From contig NW_026971292.1 in assembly GCF_963678635.1 (NCBI RefSeq), positions 27,490 to 91,489 of the forward strand: 64,000 nucleotides of DNA, read 5' to 3'. The notes below the pieces were generated by a model. It was not told where the DNA came from and did no database searches. It saw nothing but the letters and a program-made list of their open reading frames with translations. Of this stretch, positions 53,611-63,649 are shown one piece after another. A program made the translations under genes and the position numbers. Source of the stretch: Symsagittifera roscoffensis. Its lineage: Eukaryota; Xenacoelomorpha; Acoela; Convolutidae. How positions within the stretch are numbered: position 1 is the stretch's first letter; every line of letters begins with the position of its first letter.

Positions 53611-53656
53611 TACCCCCACTCCCCGGACAAAAATATCCATCGACGTCCCCGTCGAT
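53601..53656 (-). other. Conserved motif cluster at the pol/ORFx boundary, element C
   Basis: On the minus strand: ATCGACG..CGTCGAT inverted repeat, TGTCCGGGGAGT, then GGGTAGGACTTACCC, which pairs as GGGTA / TACCC with loop GGACT. The same set stands at 26,198-26,259 in B, with one arm change that keeps a G-U pair. A poorer match is at about 10,168-10,205 in A. Confidence 0.55.
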
Positions 53657-53669
53657 CGCATACCGGGTA

Positions 53670-54515
53670 TCAAATCGAGATTGGAAACCGGAATGAGTAG
53701 TTGCCCTCCTGGGCAGCCCAGGAAGGATCTTCTCGTTCCGTTCTCATGTACTTTATGCTTTCACGATCTACATCTTGAATCGTGACACTGGTCTCCTTTG
53801 GGTCCGACGTCATTTCGTTCAGCCATTCCAAGACACGCAGATTCGTCAAGTCTTGTTCATATGACTGCTGTTGCTCGTCGTCGAATTCTTCCTCGGGTTT
53901 CGACCGGTCATCGACCCACTCATCGTTGTGATCATCGATTATGTCAATGTCCTGTGACACAGTTATTTCTTCTAGACCCACCACTTCTTCCCCTATCTTC
54001 TTTAGGTCTATCCTGTCCACTACAAAATCGTCGCCGTAAGGGTTATATTTCTTCTTGGATCTTGTCCTGTCATTCTGACGAGTCTGTATCGTGAACGGAA
54101 GATCTGGTCGCAAGTTCTTAGAAACCTCCTTTTGTTCAGGGTCCTGCCAGTCCTCTTCTGCGTAGGGTAAAGTTTCATCGTCCGCTTCAATCACGTCATT
54201 TGGGTCCAGGTCCAGTGGTGTACTTGTTCCTTCCTCTATGACCTCATTTCCATCGTTCTTTTCCCTGGTGCCCTTCTCATTGATCTCACAAGCAGAGTAC
54301 ATCATTAGATAATCCCCTTCTTCCATGTCTGCAGGTATACACCAGTCTAGTGTCGATGGATTGTGTGGCTTAATGTTTTCGTAATGAGCGGCTCGGCCAA
54401 TACTCAGTCTATAAAAGCGTACCTGCTGGTGCACTTCCGTAATCATGAAGGATCCCCTCCACTTTTTTAAAAGCTTTTTTGTTCTTTTCGTATTATGACG
54501 TTTTGAAATACCCAT
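53670..54515 (-). pseudogene. GPY/F-like module and acidic tail of pol, element C
   Basis: The 281-codon frame begins with KKLLKKWRGSFMITEVHQQV (GPY/F-like, Ser in place of Pro), then an acidic region with DPNDVIEADDETLPYAEEDW and DIDIIDDHNDEWVDDRSK. It ends SWAAQEGNYSFRF near 53,690. It is in another frame than the integrase, joined by a frameshift near 54,485 (QNVIIRKEQKSF against the expected PPKGTK). The acidic tail of over 200 residues is unusual for Ty3/gypsy integrases and is conserved in all three copies. Confidence 0.7.
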
Positions 54516-56539
54516 GTGTAATCTCCTACCGAGTAAGCCTTTGCACCAGCTGCTTTCTTGTCAAATCTTTTCCCCTGCCTTGCCTGTGCTTGCTGAGTAT
54601 TTCGTCTACACAAGTCGTGCAACTCTTGCTGACGTCTAATTACATCCCTTACATATACCTGTGGTGACGCCTTCTTCCCCTCGTACTCTGGGTAGAAGAA
54701 AGTCAAGGGCAAAGACTTCTCGTGCCCTGTCAGCATCATATGTGGGCTGACTCCGGTGGTGGAATGTTGTGTGCTATTGTAAGCTCCCATCACCTGTGGA
54801 AGATATCTGTCCCAATCGGTCATGTACCTGGAACAATATACCCTCAGCATCGACACTAGCGTTCGATTCTGCCTTTCCACTAAGCCATTTGTCTGTGGAT
54901 GGTATGTCGTGGAGTGAGCTTGAGCAACTTGCGAGCGTCTCATTAGCTCTTTCGTAAGTTCTCCTACGAAAGCTGTTCCGTTTTCCGATTGAAACGTCAT
55001 CGGACAACCGTGTCTCGCTATCCACGTATTGATCACGTGGTCGCACGTCTCTTCCGCCGAGGCAGTTATGCAGGGCACGGCCTCTGCATACTTCGTGAAG
55101 TGATCTATTGTGACCAATACCTGATCATAACCACTGTCTGTCATGCATATCTTTTGGTGATCTATCTGCACCACCTCGTTGAATTCAGACGACTCAATCG
55201 ATTGCAAGGGAAATCGCAATTTTCTTGAATTCTTGACCTGTTGGCATGACAGACATGCTGTTACCCACTTCTCGCATGCCTTTTTCATTCCAGGCCACTC
55301 AAAGCGCTTCAGGATCCTCTGATACACTTTGTCGATCCCCTGATGGCCCATCTGATCATGCGACCTGAACAAGAGTTCTGTCTGATAGAGTTGCGGCAAC
55401 ACTATCGCGTTATACTTGTATAGGACTTTGTCCTCATCTCTTCTCTTGCAAGCCACAATCCCGTCCTTGTTCAAGTATAACCTTCCCTCTTTCTGCATGG
55501 AATACTGTCTCAGGATACGGTAACTGTCTTCCTCGAGGTCTCCTTTATCCGGAGAACAACTCTCGATCCACTTTTTCAGGTTGCTTGTCATGCGATCATT
55601 TCTCTGCGCCCTTAGAAGATCCGAGAGTCTGTATCTCGCCTTCAAGTACGTCTTCATGACCCTCATCTGACTATTCAGCTCATTGGGCCGATTCGTATCC
55701 TCTTCCATCTTAACGCACCAGATCTTTGCCAACGGCTGTGTTTCTTGTTTGAACGGCAGAAGATCAGTCTTGACTACCTCTTTTTGTGGCAACAGACTTA
55801 TCGAACGTTTCAATACCGCTATTGTTTCCAAATCATCCGCTGCGTTGTCAAAGACTCTTTCACCTGGTATGAGGTAGCGATCGCTATCAGGGTCCTGGTA
55901 TACCTCTCTATCCAGATCCCTAGCTCGAGTTTCCACTAGTAGTGTGTGGATTGCCAATTCTGACAGTTCCGATCCTGAGCTCGAGTTCCTGCCTGAGTAG
56001 GTGTCAATTCTTGAGTTTTGGGAGTTGTCATCTGTTGAAGAGTCTGCGACGGAGTCTGCACCATCTCCTGGGTCAGTTCTGTGCTTTCTTCTCATCCATC
56101 TGAACTGCCCGGACAAAACTTTGTTCTCCAGGTCCTGCTTCCCATCAGGAATTTCCTCATCTACATCAGACTCCCCGGACAACCTTCCTTGTCTCGGGTG
56201 TTGATCTTGAACTCGCTGGCTCTTCTCATCGTTCGTCACCCCGGGCAAACAATCTTGCACTAGGTTTCGTTCTACCTTTTCACCTTCTTTATTCTGGTCC
56301 ACAAAGGTAACGGTTTTCCTTCGCGTATTGCTCCCCTGTTCTTTCCGTCCGTAAGAAGTACTGGTTAAATCCTCGTGTGGTATTGAGGATACTAGTTTCT
56401 GAACTATTGTCCTACAACCCCTCCCATTCTCTTCGTGTTGTCGTCTGGACGGCATGATCTTCACCTTCTCCCTGACTGTCAGTGATGCCACTGCTGCTGT
56501 CCACTCGGGGTCATCTCTGTTCACTTCTCTTTCTAACAA
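54467..56539 (-). CDS. Integrase with long N-terminal linker, 690 codons, element C
   Basis: Residues 1-385 are the charged RNase H-integrase linker. The zinc domain follows with His 394, His 399, Cys 429 and Cys 432. The catalytic core has Asp 460 (VQIDHQK), residue 519 in QSENG and Glu 555 in NGLVERQ. The spacing of 35 residues between 519 and 555 is exactly that of D,D-35-E enzymes, but residue 519 is Glu where A and the second copy of B have Asp, so strand transfer is probably lost. It would insert cDNA into the genome as part of the intasome. The start codon is probably internal to pol; the C-terminus is cut by a frameshift. Confidence 0.85.
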   Translation of the reverse strand: MLEREVNRDDPEWTAAVASLTVREKVKIMPSRRQHEENGRGCRTIVQKLVSSIPHEDLTSTSYGRKEQGSNTRRKTVTFVDQNKEGEKVERNLVQDCLPGVTNDEKSQRVQDQHPRQGRLSGESDVDEEIPDGKQDLENKVLSGQFRWMRRKHRTDPGDGADSVADSSTDDNSQNSRIDTYSGRNSSSGSELSELAIHTLLVETRARDLDREVYQDPDSDRYLIPGERVFDNAADDLETIAVLKRSISLLPQKEVVKTDLLPFKQETQPLAKIWCVKMEEDTNRPNELNSQMRVMKTYLKARYRLSDLLRAQRNDRMTSNLKKWIESCSPDKGDLEEDSYRILRQYSMQKEGRLYLNKDGIVACKRRDEDKVLYKYNAIVLPQLYQTELLFRSHDQMGHQGIDKVYQRILKRFEWPGMKKACEKWVTACLSCQQVKNSRKLRFPLQSIESSEFNEVVQIDHQKICMTDSGYDQVLVTIDHFTKYAEAVPCITASAEETCDHVINTWIARHGCPMTFQSENGTAFVGELTKELMRRSQVAQAHSTTYHPQTNGLVERQNRTLVSMLRVYCSRYMTDWDRYLPQVMGAYNSTQHSTTGVSPHMMLTGHEKSLPLTFFYPEYEGKKASPQVYVRDVIRRQQELHDLCRRNTQQAQARQGKRFDKKAAGAKAYSVGDYTWVFQNVIIRKEQKSF

Positions 56540-56711
56540 TCAACCCAGCATCCGCATCACTTGCACCGTAAGACCTGCACCGTTTTATCCAATAATGAGA
56601 GGCTGTTTATGTTCATGCGAGAGAGTTCTTGCTGGACCAGGTTTGAGCGCAGCAACAGATCCAAGGGGACCGGGTCCCCCTTGGATAGGATCTTTATCTC
56701 GGCTGCTTACT

Positions 56712-57583
56712 CTACAGGTAACTCAGGATGTCCTGGAATTGGATGTCCGGCTCGTCCAACCATCTCGTTAAGGGAAGCGCTTCATAAGTTTCTGTGTCTA
56801 GAAACGAGAATCCTTCCTTAATTTCTGCCTGATTGGCTTGCTTCTGTTCCAATCTTTCATAGAACTCAGTTTTCTTGCTGAGGCTGTCAACATTCTGGTG
56901 TTTATCCCGCATCCTGTGCTCGATTATCATGTGGTAGCCATCCAATCTTACTACCCATCTACCAATATAACTCGAGTAGGTCTTCAACCAGGATAACGCT
57001 CTGTTGTCTACGCGTAACTTAACGGGAGCGCTCCCCAAGTATGCGCGGTATTTTTCCACAAATGTGACTACTGCAAACATTTCTGCTTTTGGTGCAACAT
57101 ATTTCATCTCAGTGTCACTCAAGACCTTGCTGCCGTATGCAATGGGACGGAGAACCGTTCTTCCATTCCATTCTTGCTCCTGATGCAATATTCCTGAGAT
57201 GGCTACTACCGATGCGTCTGTATCAAGAACATACATGCCCTTTTCTGTAGGCATGCCTAGCACTGGCGCTTCGCACAGTTCTCGCTTTATGTTCTCGAAG
57301 GCAACTTGTGGTTCATCGTTCCATTCGAACTTTTCCCTTTGTTGCGCATCAGCTTCTGCATCGGATACACCTTTTCCGCATATCCTTTTATGAACTCCCG
57401 GTAGTAGTTGGGAAACCCTAGGAAGCTCAGGAGCTGTGTGTCCGTTCTGGGAGCCTTCCATGTCAACACTGCTTCTACTGCTTCCGGGTCCGGCCTCACA
57501 CCATGCCTGTCCACCATTCTTCCCAGGTACTTTATTGAATCCCTAAGAATGGTTTGCACTTCAAGCCTGCTCTTTTCATGCAT
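56712..57583 (-). pseudogene. RT connection and RNase H, element C
   Basis: Frame 57,287-57,583 has the thumb/connection (SIKYLGRMVDRHGVRPDPEA; FLGFPNYYREFIKGYAEKVY). Frame 56,712-57,461 has YVLDTDASVVAISGILHQEQ, PKAEMFAVVTFVEKYRAYLG and LRVDNRALSWLKTYS, the RNase H acidic positions, then KHQNVDSLSKK. The two frames overlap at a frameshift near 57,330. The last part ends at a break near 56,712, and about 170 bases lie before the integrase frame. Confidence 0.8.
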
Positions 57584-58505
57584 CCAAAGACCTCATCGAG
57601 CCGATCAATGTGGTCTTCCAGGGTCGGTGTTGCTATGACTACGTGATCCACATAACACATCACGAGATTCCCGTACTTCTTTGTCACTCTGGTGAAAGCA
57701 TAAGCCATCAGTCTTTGAAACGTGGCCGTTGCGTTGCACAAGCCGAAGGGCATCCTCTTCCACTGGTACAACCCCAGCTCACACGCGAATCCGGTCTTTT
57801 CTCTATCCTTCTTCCGCAGCGGGACCTGCCAGAAGGCAGAACCCAAGTCCAATGTGGTGAAGAACTTGGCATCACCAAGTTTAGAGAGGCTCTCGTCTAT
57901 TCGCGGTATCGGATACGCATCTTTTATCGTTACCGCGTTCAAGTAGCGAAAGCCGCAACAAAACCTAAGCTGCCGTCTTTCTTTTTCGCCATTACTACCC
58001 CGCAAGCCCATGGCAATTTTGAGGGTTCTGTCATGTCGTATTCGAGCAACATTTCTATTTCCGCTCGGCACGCTTTCGATTTATGTGGCGTCATTCGTCT
58101 TGCGCCTTCCCTATGGGGAACGGCGCCTTCCTCAAGTTCAATTTCGTGTTCGACGAAAGAACAGCAACCGATATCCGCCTTATGCCTTGAAAATACATCC
58201 GCGTTCCGATGTAAAACCTCCCTTAGTAGCTCGAAATATCCCTCGCCTATTTTCCCTTTTAAGTGTTCTATCTCTGGCAAAACCGGTTGTTCAGACTCTA
58301 GTTCATGTGACGAGGGGCGTTCCGGAAAATTCGAGCAGCTCGATAAGCCGTCGTCCGTGCCGGACTTCATTGAAAACAATTTTTGAATAGATTTTAGTTC
58401 ATTAACTCTTTTTAAAACTTTCTCTTTATTGGCATGATAAGGACAGTCTTTCACACTAAATTTCTTCAAGTTCTGTGTCTCTTCATAGTCCGTCCTCATC
58501 GGCAA
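57532..58505 (-). pseudogene. Reverse transcriptase with YVDH catalytic box, element C
   Basis: Frame 57,939-58,505 carries the lead-in (LPEIEHLKGKIGEGYFELLR; HREGARRMTPHKSKACRAEI; WACGVVMAKKKDGSLGF). Frame 57,532-58,071 carries RYLNAVTIKDAYPIPRIDES, FFTTLDLGSAFWQVPLRKKD and MPFGLCNATATFQRLMAYAF. The catalytic box near 57,645 reads CYVDHVVIATPT: the second Asp of YVDD is His, by a single GAC to CAC change. RT activity should be lost. A frameshift near 57,965 joins the frames, and a short deletion near 57,550 removes the PSKCEI segment. Confidence 0.85.
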
Positions 58506-58523
58506 AGCGTAACCAAGCTTCTT

Positions 58524-59842
58524 TCAACGCTGGATTGAAACCGTGATGTCCAGTGTGCTCAATAGCACACTGACACACAGTCCGTTTCGCGTTACCGAGA
58601 AGCTCCGGCCTAAAATCACTGAGCTTTGACTATTTGGATTCGGTACCAAACAAACCTGTTTACTGTCACTTAACGAATTTAAAATTCTCATTCTAAAAAT
58701 TACTACCACAGCCTGCCCTGGCTGTAGTTTTACTTTTCTGTCGAGAAAAATGGTACCTTGTTTTCGTCTGTTATTATCCTATTAATTGGTTTCTTAACAT
58801 ACTTCCAATCCGGGTTCCTAATCCTTATCAGAACGTTGTTCAAGTCTATCATCACGTCAAAATTCCTGACGAAATCTCTGCCCAAGATGAATTGGTCGGC
58901 GTCGTCCAAATTCTCTACCACCAGGAAGCTCATCCAAAGATCCCGTCCTCCCATGTGAAGAACCGTTATTGGTGTCCTTCCGGCTACGTAAATCGCTCCT
59001 CGATTAGCGGCAGCCAGTCGGAGATTCGTTGGAATTAGATCTTCCCTCATGAAGCCCATTCTTTCCCTAGTTTTTATCGGCATCACACTCACCACCGCTC
59101 CTGTGTCCAGAAGCCCTGTGACTCCAATTTTTTTTCCGTTGGTGTCGGGCAGATGTGCGGTCACATCTGCTTCGTACCCAATGTGTACTGCATCTTGTTC
59201 CATCGTGGCGTCATGGCCTATCCTGCGGACTTTGAGTTCCTCCTCACCCAAATAGATCTGCCCTATTTGGTCACTTTCTGTTGTTACATAAGTCCTAGTG
59301 TAGATACTGATTCCATCCACGTTCAGCATCACCTGATGCGGCCCATAGACTTCCACGTAGCGCCCATGAAGCTTCTTTATCCGAGGGCCACCCTTAGTTA
59401 GTAGTGCTCGCACCTCTCTTGACTCAGTGCGTGGCTCCACCTGCCTCAGATAATCTGCATATGTGTCCAAATGTATCAAAGTGAACTCCGATGGTTCACT
59501 TAGATTTCTGATTACCTGGTGTCCTGCTATCGAGATTATTGATTGTATTTTGCTTCCTTGCGGCACCATATCGAACCTCTGACCAGAGATCACATTAATT
59601 TTCTTGCTCAAACTGCTTGGTGCCTTTGTCTCTTCGACTTCTATCGCCTCGAAGGTATTCAGTTTCTCCTGTAGTTTCTCATTCTCCAGTTCGAGTTTCA
59701 CTTTCTGTTCGATCTCTTTTGTCACCAGTTCCTGCTGCACTCTATTTAGAGCATCCCTCGCGGCTGCCCTATAATCAATCTTGAAGTCATCGGCCGCAGT
59801 CACTGGTCCCGGTTCGCATATCTCTTCTGTTACAGCTTGCAT
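58524..59842 (-). pseudogene. Aspartic protease (retropepsin-like) and following segment, element C
   Basis: The 370-codon frame 58,730-59,842 has a coiled-coil-like N-terminal part (LVTKEIEQKVKLELENEKLQ), a conserved middle (YGPHQVMLNVDGISIYTRTY; EEELKVRRIGHDATMEQDAV) and the protease with LLDTGAVVSVM (DTGA at 246-249) and QFILGRDF (318-324). The protease motif set is complete. A frameshift near 58,728 is followed by 58,524-58,709 (VCLVPNPNSQSSVILGRSFS). Role: cleaves Gag and Pol precursors in the particle. The gag to pro join at 59,842-59,861 is a stop and frame change. Confidence 0.8.
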
Positions 59843-59860
59843 TTTCTTCGTCGCCAGCTC

Positions 59861-60964
59861 TTACGGTTTGTCTTTTCTGCGCGCCTCCGCTTCACTCAAT
59901 AGGCGAGCCTTGCTGGCTTTCACTCCTGATAGAGCTTCCTCATGCCTTGGATGCTTGATGTCTGCTGCAGCATCCCAAAATTGCGGACAATCCGATTTAA
60001 AATGGCCTTCCAAGTTGCAAAAGAAACACCTCGGGCCGAACTTTGCAATTATTCCCCTCATGAAATCTTCATGATCGACCTCTGACGCATCTTCGTCCTC
60101 GAGGCTAAAGCCTATTGCTTTCGCGCCCTGTTTGTAAGTTGGGCATGCTGACACATGATGGTCCGTTGAACTGGAATTGGCACAAGAGCGTCTCTTGTCC
60201 ATATCATCCCTCGGTTTGTACCAGTTGTTCCCTTGGTTTGCTGGTCCGTTGTTAAAATTGCCATAATTGTTCTTATAATATCCAGATCTCGAAGGAGGTT
60301 TCAACAAAAGATATTCTTTTGAATTGAGCCTCAACTCCTCTGGTGCTGGCGCATCGGTTGATAGTGGTGTGTAATACGTTGCTAGCATTGTTCGAAGTTC
60401 ATCATTCTTCCCAACATCGATGAAATTTGAGGCTACTGTCAGGCTCAACCTTCTGTTTGACTCATCCGGTTGGCTGCGTTTCCTCAGCATTTCCAAATCG
60501 TCCAAGAACTTGTCCATCGTTTCATCATCTCGTTGCCTCCATTTCTCAAAGCGCTGGGTATGCTGATGAACTGCCCCTGATGAACTGCCCCTACCTCTAG
60601 TGGATCCATATGTCCTCCTCCTTTGATGGTCATTGAAGTTCACCTTCGGCTCCCTGCTGGGACCTCCCGAGTTAGGTTCCCCTTCTTTTGGTCCACTCTT
60701 GCTGCTTAGTAGCCCGTCCAACCTCTCCATGATAGCTTGAGTTCGCCTCTCCATCATCGCATCTATCTTTGTGTCAAGAGTCCCAAGAGACTGCTCTTGC
60801 TGAATTCTTAACTTCTCCATGTCGTCTCTTAAGCGTAACTCTCTCTGTTCCGCTTCTCTTGTCATTCGCGACAAGTTCTTCGCTATGTGTTCGTCCGTTC
60901 TTTCCTTCAAGCGTTTTTCGCTCCTACCAACTTCTTGTCTATTGCGGTTTATTTCTTCCCGCAT
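59861..60964 (-). CDS. gag: Gag, C-terminal 367 codons with zinc knuckles, element C
   Basis: Residues 1-90 are a charged coiled coil (REEINRNRQEVGRSEKRLKE). A Gly/Ser/Arg-rich linker follows near 95-135, then a short capsid-like piece (KWRQRDDETMDKFLDDLEML; LTVASNFIDVGKNDELRTML). Two zinc knuckles close it: residues 261-274 fit Cx2Cx4Hx4C with Ser replacing the second Cys, and residues 313-326 (CFFCNLEGHFKSDC) fit perfectly. Compared with element A, part of the capsid before EKWRQRDDE is deleted. Homology extends upstream with stops, so the ATG at 60,964 is likely internal. Confidence 0.75.
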   Translation of the reverse strand: MREEINRNRQEVGRSEKRLKERTDEHIAKNLSRMTREAEQRELRLRDDMEKLRIQQEQSLGTLDTKIDAMMERRTQAIMERLDGLLSSKSGPKEGEPNSGGPSREPKVNFNDHQRRRTYGSTRGRGSSSGAVHQHTQRFEKWRQRDDETMDKFLDDLEMLRKRSQPDESNRRLSLTVASNFIDVGKNDELRTMLATYYTPLSTDAPAPEELRLNSKEYLLLKPPSRSGYYKNNYGNFNNGPANQGNNWYKPRDDMDKRRSCANSSSTDHHVSACPTYKQGAKAIGFSLEDEDASEVDHEDFMRGIIAKFGPRCFFCNLEGHFKSDCPQFWDAAADIKHPRHEEALSGVKASKARLLSEAEARRKDKP

Positions 60965-61306
60965 ACTTTCTCTTTCAATGTGGACTGCTCTGTCTAGTTA
61001 ACTCATTCTTATGGACATCTGTTCATTTTGTTCTCCTATACAGCCCACTATGTTTTTCAAGGCTTCTTCTAATGATGCCCCGTTTTCCACTAGTGGCGTC
61101 ACTAGTGGCGGTGTTACCCTGTCGATCCCAGGTAGCTACTTGAAGGTCGAGAATCGGGCTTTGATTCTCTGCATCGACGTCTTTTCATTATCCACCTCAG
61201 GATCCGCCGATGCGTTGCCTATTCTCCCCAGTTCGCGTCTCTGAATTTGTCATACTCGCAAAGCCTCTTGACTGGCCTGGTGTGTTTGAGTCTTTGCTTA
61301 TCGTTC
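60965..61306 (-). pseudogene. Gag middle part, broken, element C
   Basis: On the minus strand the frame of the 367-codon Gag continues upstream: DPEVDNEKTSMQRIKARFST, PPLVTPLVENGASLEEALKN, EQNEQMSIRMS. A TAG near 61,135 and a TAA near 60,999 interrupt it. It connects the N-terminal frame 61,307-61,894 through a frame change. Confidence 0.55.
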
Positions 61307-61894
61307 TCACCACACCAAATGTGTCCTTGGTTCCAGTCTCTCTTTCGACGTATGCCTCATTCTCCTGGGTCTCGTATTGAGGCTGACTTGAGATCCAAAG
61401 TCCATTTGACCGTTTTCGTCCTCTTCTTCCTCCTGGGATTCACCTGCGTTTCCTGTGCCTACTCCCATGATGAATGGAAAGATGTTTCCGAAAGTGTTCT
61501 TCATTCTTTCTGAGAACGATGAGGACGTTGTCTGTTTCTCCGTCACGCCTGCCATCATGGTGTTGTCTGTGGGAGATCTTCTAGTTGCCACATTTTCAGT
61601 AGAGATGTCGGACAATTCCGACATCTCCTCTCGGTCCAGTGTCCCTGTGGAAGTGGCAAAATCTTGGCCTTGTTCTACCGGAGTAGATTCACTCGCCAGC
61701 CTTCTGTCTCTCCCCTCCGGTCCATGTATTTCCTGGTTCTCATTGATAGCCTGGTCCGGATGGACCTCCACTTCTAGCATAGCTTTTCGCTCTTCTGAGG
61801 ACTTCTGACTCCTGGTTTCAACCATTCTGCCTGAAACCGTCTCTCCTTTGTCGGTCCGGGCTCGTGTGATCCGTTCCACAAAAGGGTCGGTCAT
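61307..61894 (-). CDS. Gag N-terminal part, 195 codons, element C
   Basis: Starts with ATG at 61,894 (MTDPFVERITRARTDKGETV) after the leader, so this is the probable Gag start. Rich in Glu, Ser, Thr and Arg, likely disordered, with a short hydrophobic part near residues 132-150 (MKNTFGNIFPFIMGVGTGNA) and an acidic run after it. The end at 61,307 is a frame break. Element A has weak matches at 2,848-3,314. Confidence 0.5.
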   Translation of the reverse strand: MTDPFVERITRARTDKGETVSGRMVETRSQKSSEERKAMLEVEVHPDQAINENQEIHGPEGRDRRLASESTPVEQGQDFATSTGTLDREEMSELSDISTENVATRRSPTDNTMMAGVTEKQTTSSSFSERMKNTFGNIFPFIMGVGTGNAGESQEEEEDENGQMDFGSQVSLNTRPRRMRHTSKERLEPRTHLVW

Positions 61895-63649
61895 TGCTCT
61901 TCTTTGCTTTTTAGGTATGAATTTCTAGAGCTATTACCTCGTTTAGGTATTCTTGACTTGTCTAGACTCATTTTCAATTTATCACTTCTTAATGCCTATA
62001 CACTCAATTCGATTGCTAGTGACCTTCTAGTTTGACTATCGATAAAAATAACACAACACAATAAATTCCAAAAATTTCTATTAAATAGTTACCACGAATC
62101 CTTGTATGTTATCACGGCACAGCGTATTCACAACTTATTCACAATAGTCGATTATTAGTCGTAAGATTTGAGAAATAGCACAGTATGATGATATCAGTCA
62201 ATTTAAAAGATAGTGTATTCGCTACCCAATTAAGCACAAATTGTTGATTTAAAACCAAATAGAACAAAATAAGAATAATTTTATGAAAAACAAGTTGTAC
62301 TTTTAGTCGGTCGCAGTACAGTAGTCGAACTTGTTTTATAAAGAAAGAGCTTTCCCTGTTTGGTGCTGCACCAAACAGACAAATCTTGAAGGCAGTAATT
62401 TTCTCAAGTGGGCGACTATTGCACCCACCGAGTACTGTTTTACCTATCTGCCTTCAGACTGCCCGAGCTAGACCTACTAAACTCCTCAGAGCAGTCATTT
62501 TTCTCAAAAAAGTTTTGGATTTCAATCCACACCAATGAGTTACACACTCTTTTTTTTATTTACACTTAGTGTCGCGAATATCCGAGTTTGGACCTGTCTC
62601 TTATAGGTTCCGCCTAACTTTTTCCGCAATTCTGTTCTTTTCGACCTAAAAATTTTTGATCCGAGCTCAAAAGGCCTATATTTTTCTAGTTCAATGCAAA
62701 AAACCCGATCTAAAACGCTTTAGTTGAAAAAATTTGCGAAAAACTATGCTACCTGAACCCCTCCGGATTGATGAATCTACTGAATCAAACACGTTAAGTT
62801 CGATTCCTCTGTAACCCGGAAGGCTTTCGGAAAACGGTTTTAAGAACCTGTAGATTCACTAGTGGACGTTATCCGAACAACTATTTTTACTGTCCTAACT
62901 CAAAAATTTTAAAAAATTTTCTGAATTTATAGTGTTCCGTTTTCTCAAAAATCACGAAAATTCTGTTTTTGGTACCAAAACAGTTCCAACCACTTCCGAA
63001 CTAAACTTAACCTGTTCTACCAACTATAGTAGTGCAATTACGATGTAACGTACTAATTTAGCGCTTTTTTCCGTTTCAAAAAATATCGATATGTCAAAAA
63101 TTGCAACTTGTGGGGGGATCAAAATATCGCTATTTTCTTTGTTTTTTCACTGAAAAACGATATAGGAGTATTAATATGGGCTATATAAGTAATAGTATTT
63201 GTATACTATACCCCTCCGGGTTCGTCCAATATCCGAATTAAGGTGCTTAACTCAGATATTTGCAGTTCGGTGAAGGGTCACTACATTGCAGCACTGTCGA
63301 GCCCCCCCCACAGATTACTATCTTAATTTTTGTACCAAAAGGGATACAAAACTTGTTAACGATACCCAACAGTCGATTGTTGTTGTCGTTGAGCCCGTTC
63401 TTGTTGCTCCTTGTACTGCTTGCCGGATCATTCTTCTTCCAAGACCCCTCCAGATTGAGCGCAAATCAGCAGACCCTTCCGGATTGAGCGCAAATTAGCA
63501 TTAACGTGCTTAAATACTCAAACAACCCTACAGTACAAGCCTCACAAATGGGCTACGAAAATGATCGTAACGATCCTGACTGATATAAATGCCTGTAACA
63601 ACAATATATCTATCAACAACAAACGGGAGGGTCGGATCACATCTTGTCT
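61895..63649 (-). other. Element C leader, no gene seen
   Basis: About 1.75 kb, AT-rich, without a credible gene. It includes CCCCTCCGG motifs (62,760; 63,211), a poly-C tract (63,303-63,310) and a 29-base direct repeat (63,443-63,500). GATCACATCTTGTC at 63,635-63,648 is shared, inverted, with element A at the same place inside the LTR end. Confidence 0.5.
63443..63500. repeat. Direct repeat, two 29-base units
   Basis: GACCCCTCCAGATTGAGCGC at 63,443 and GACCCTTCCGGATTGAGCGC at 63,472, each followed by AAATCAGCA or AAATTAGCA. Confidence 0.85.
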
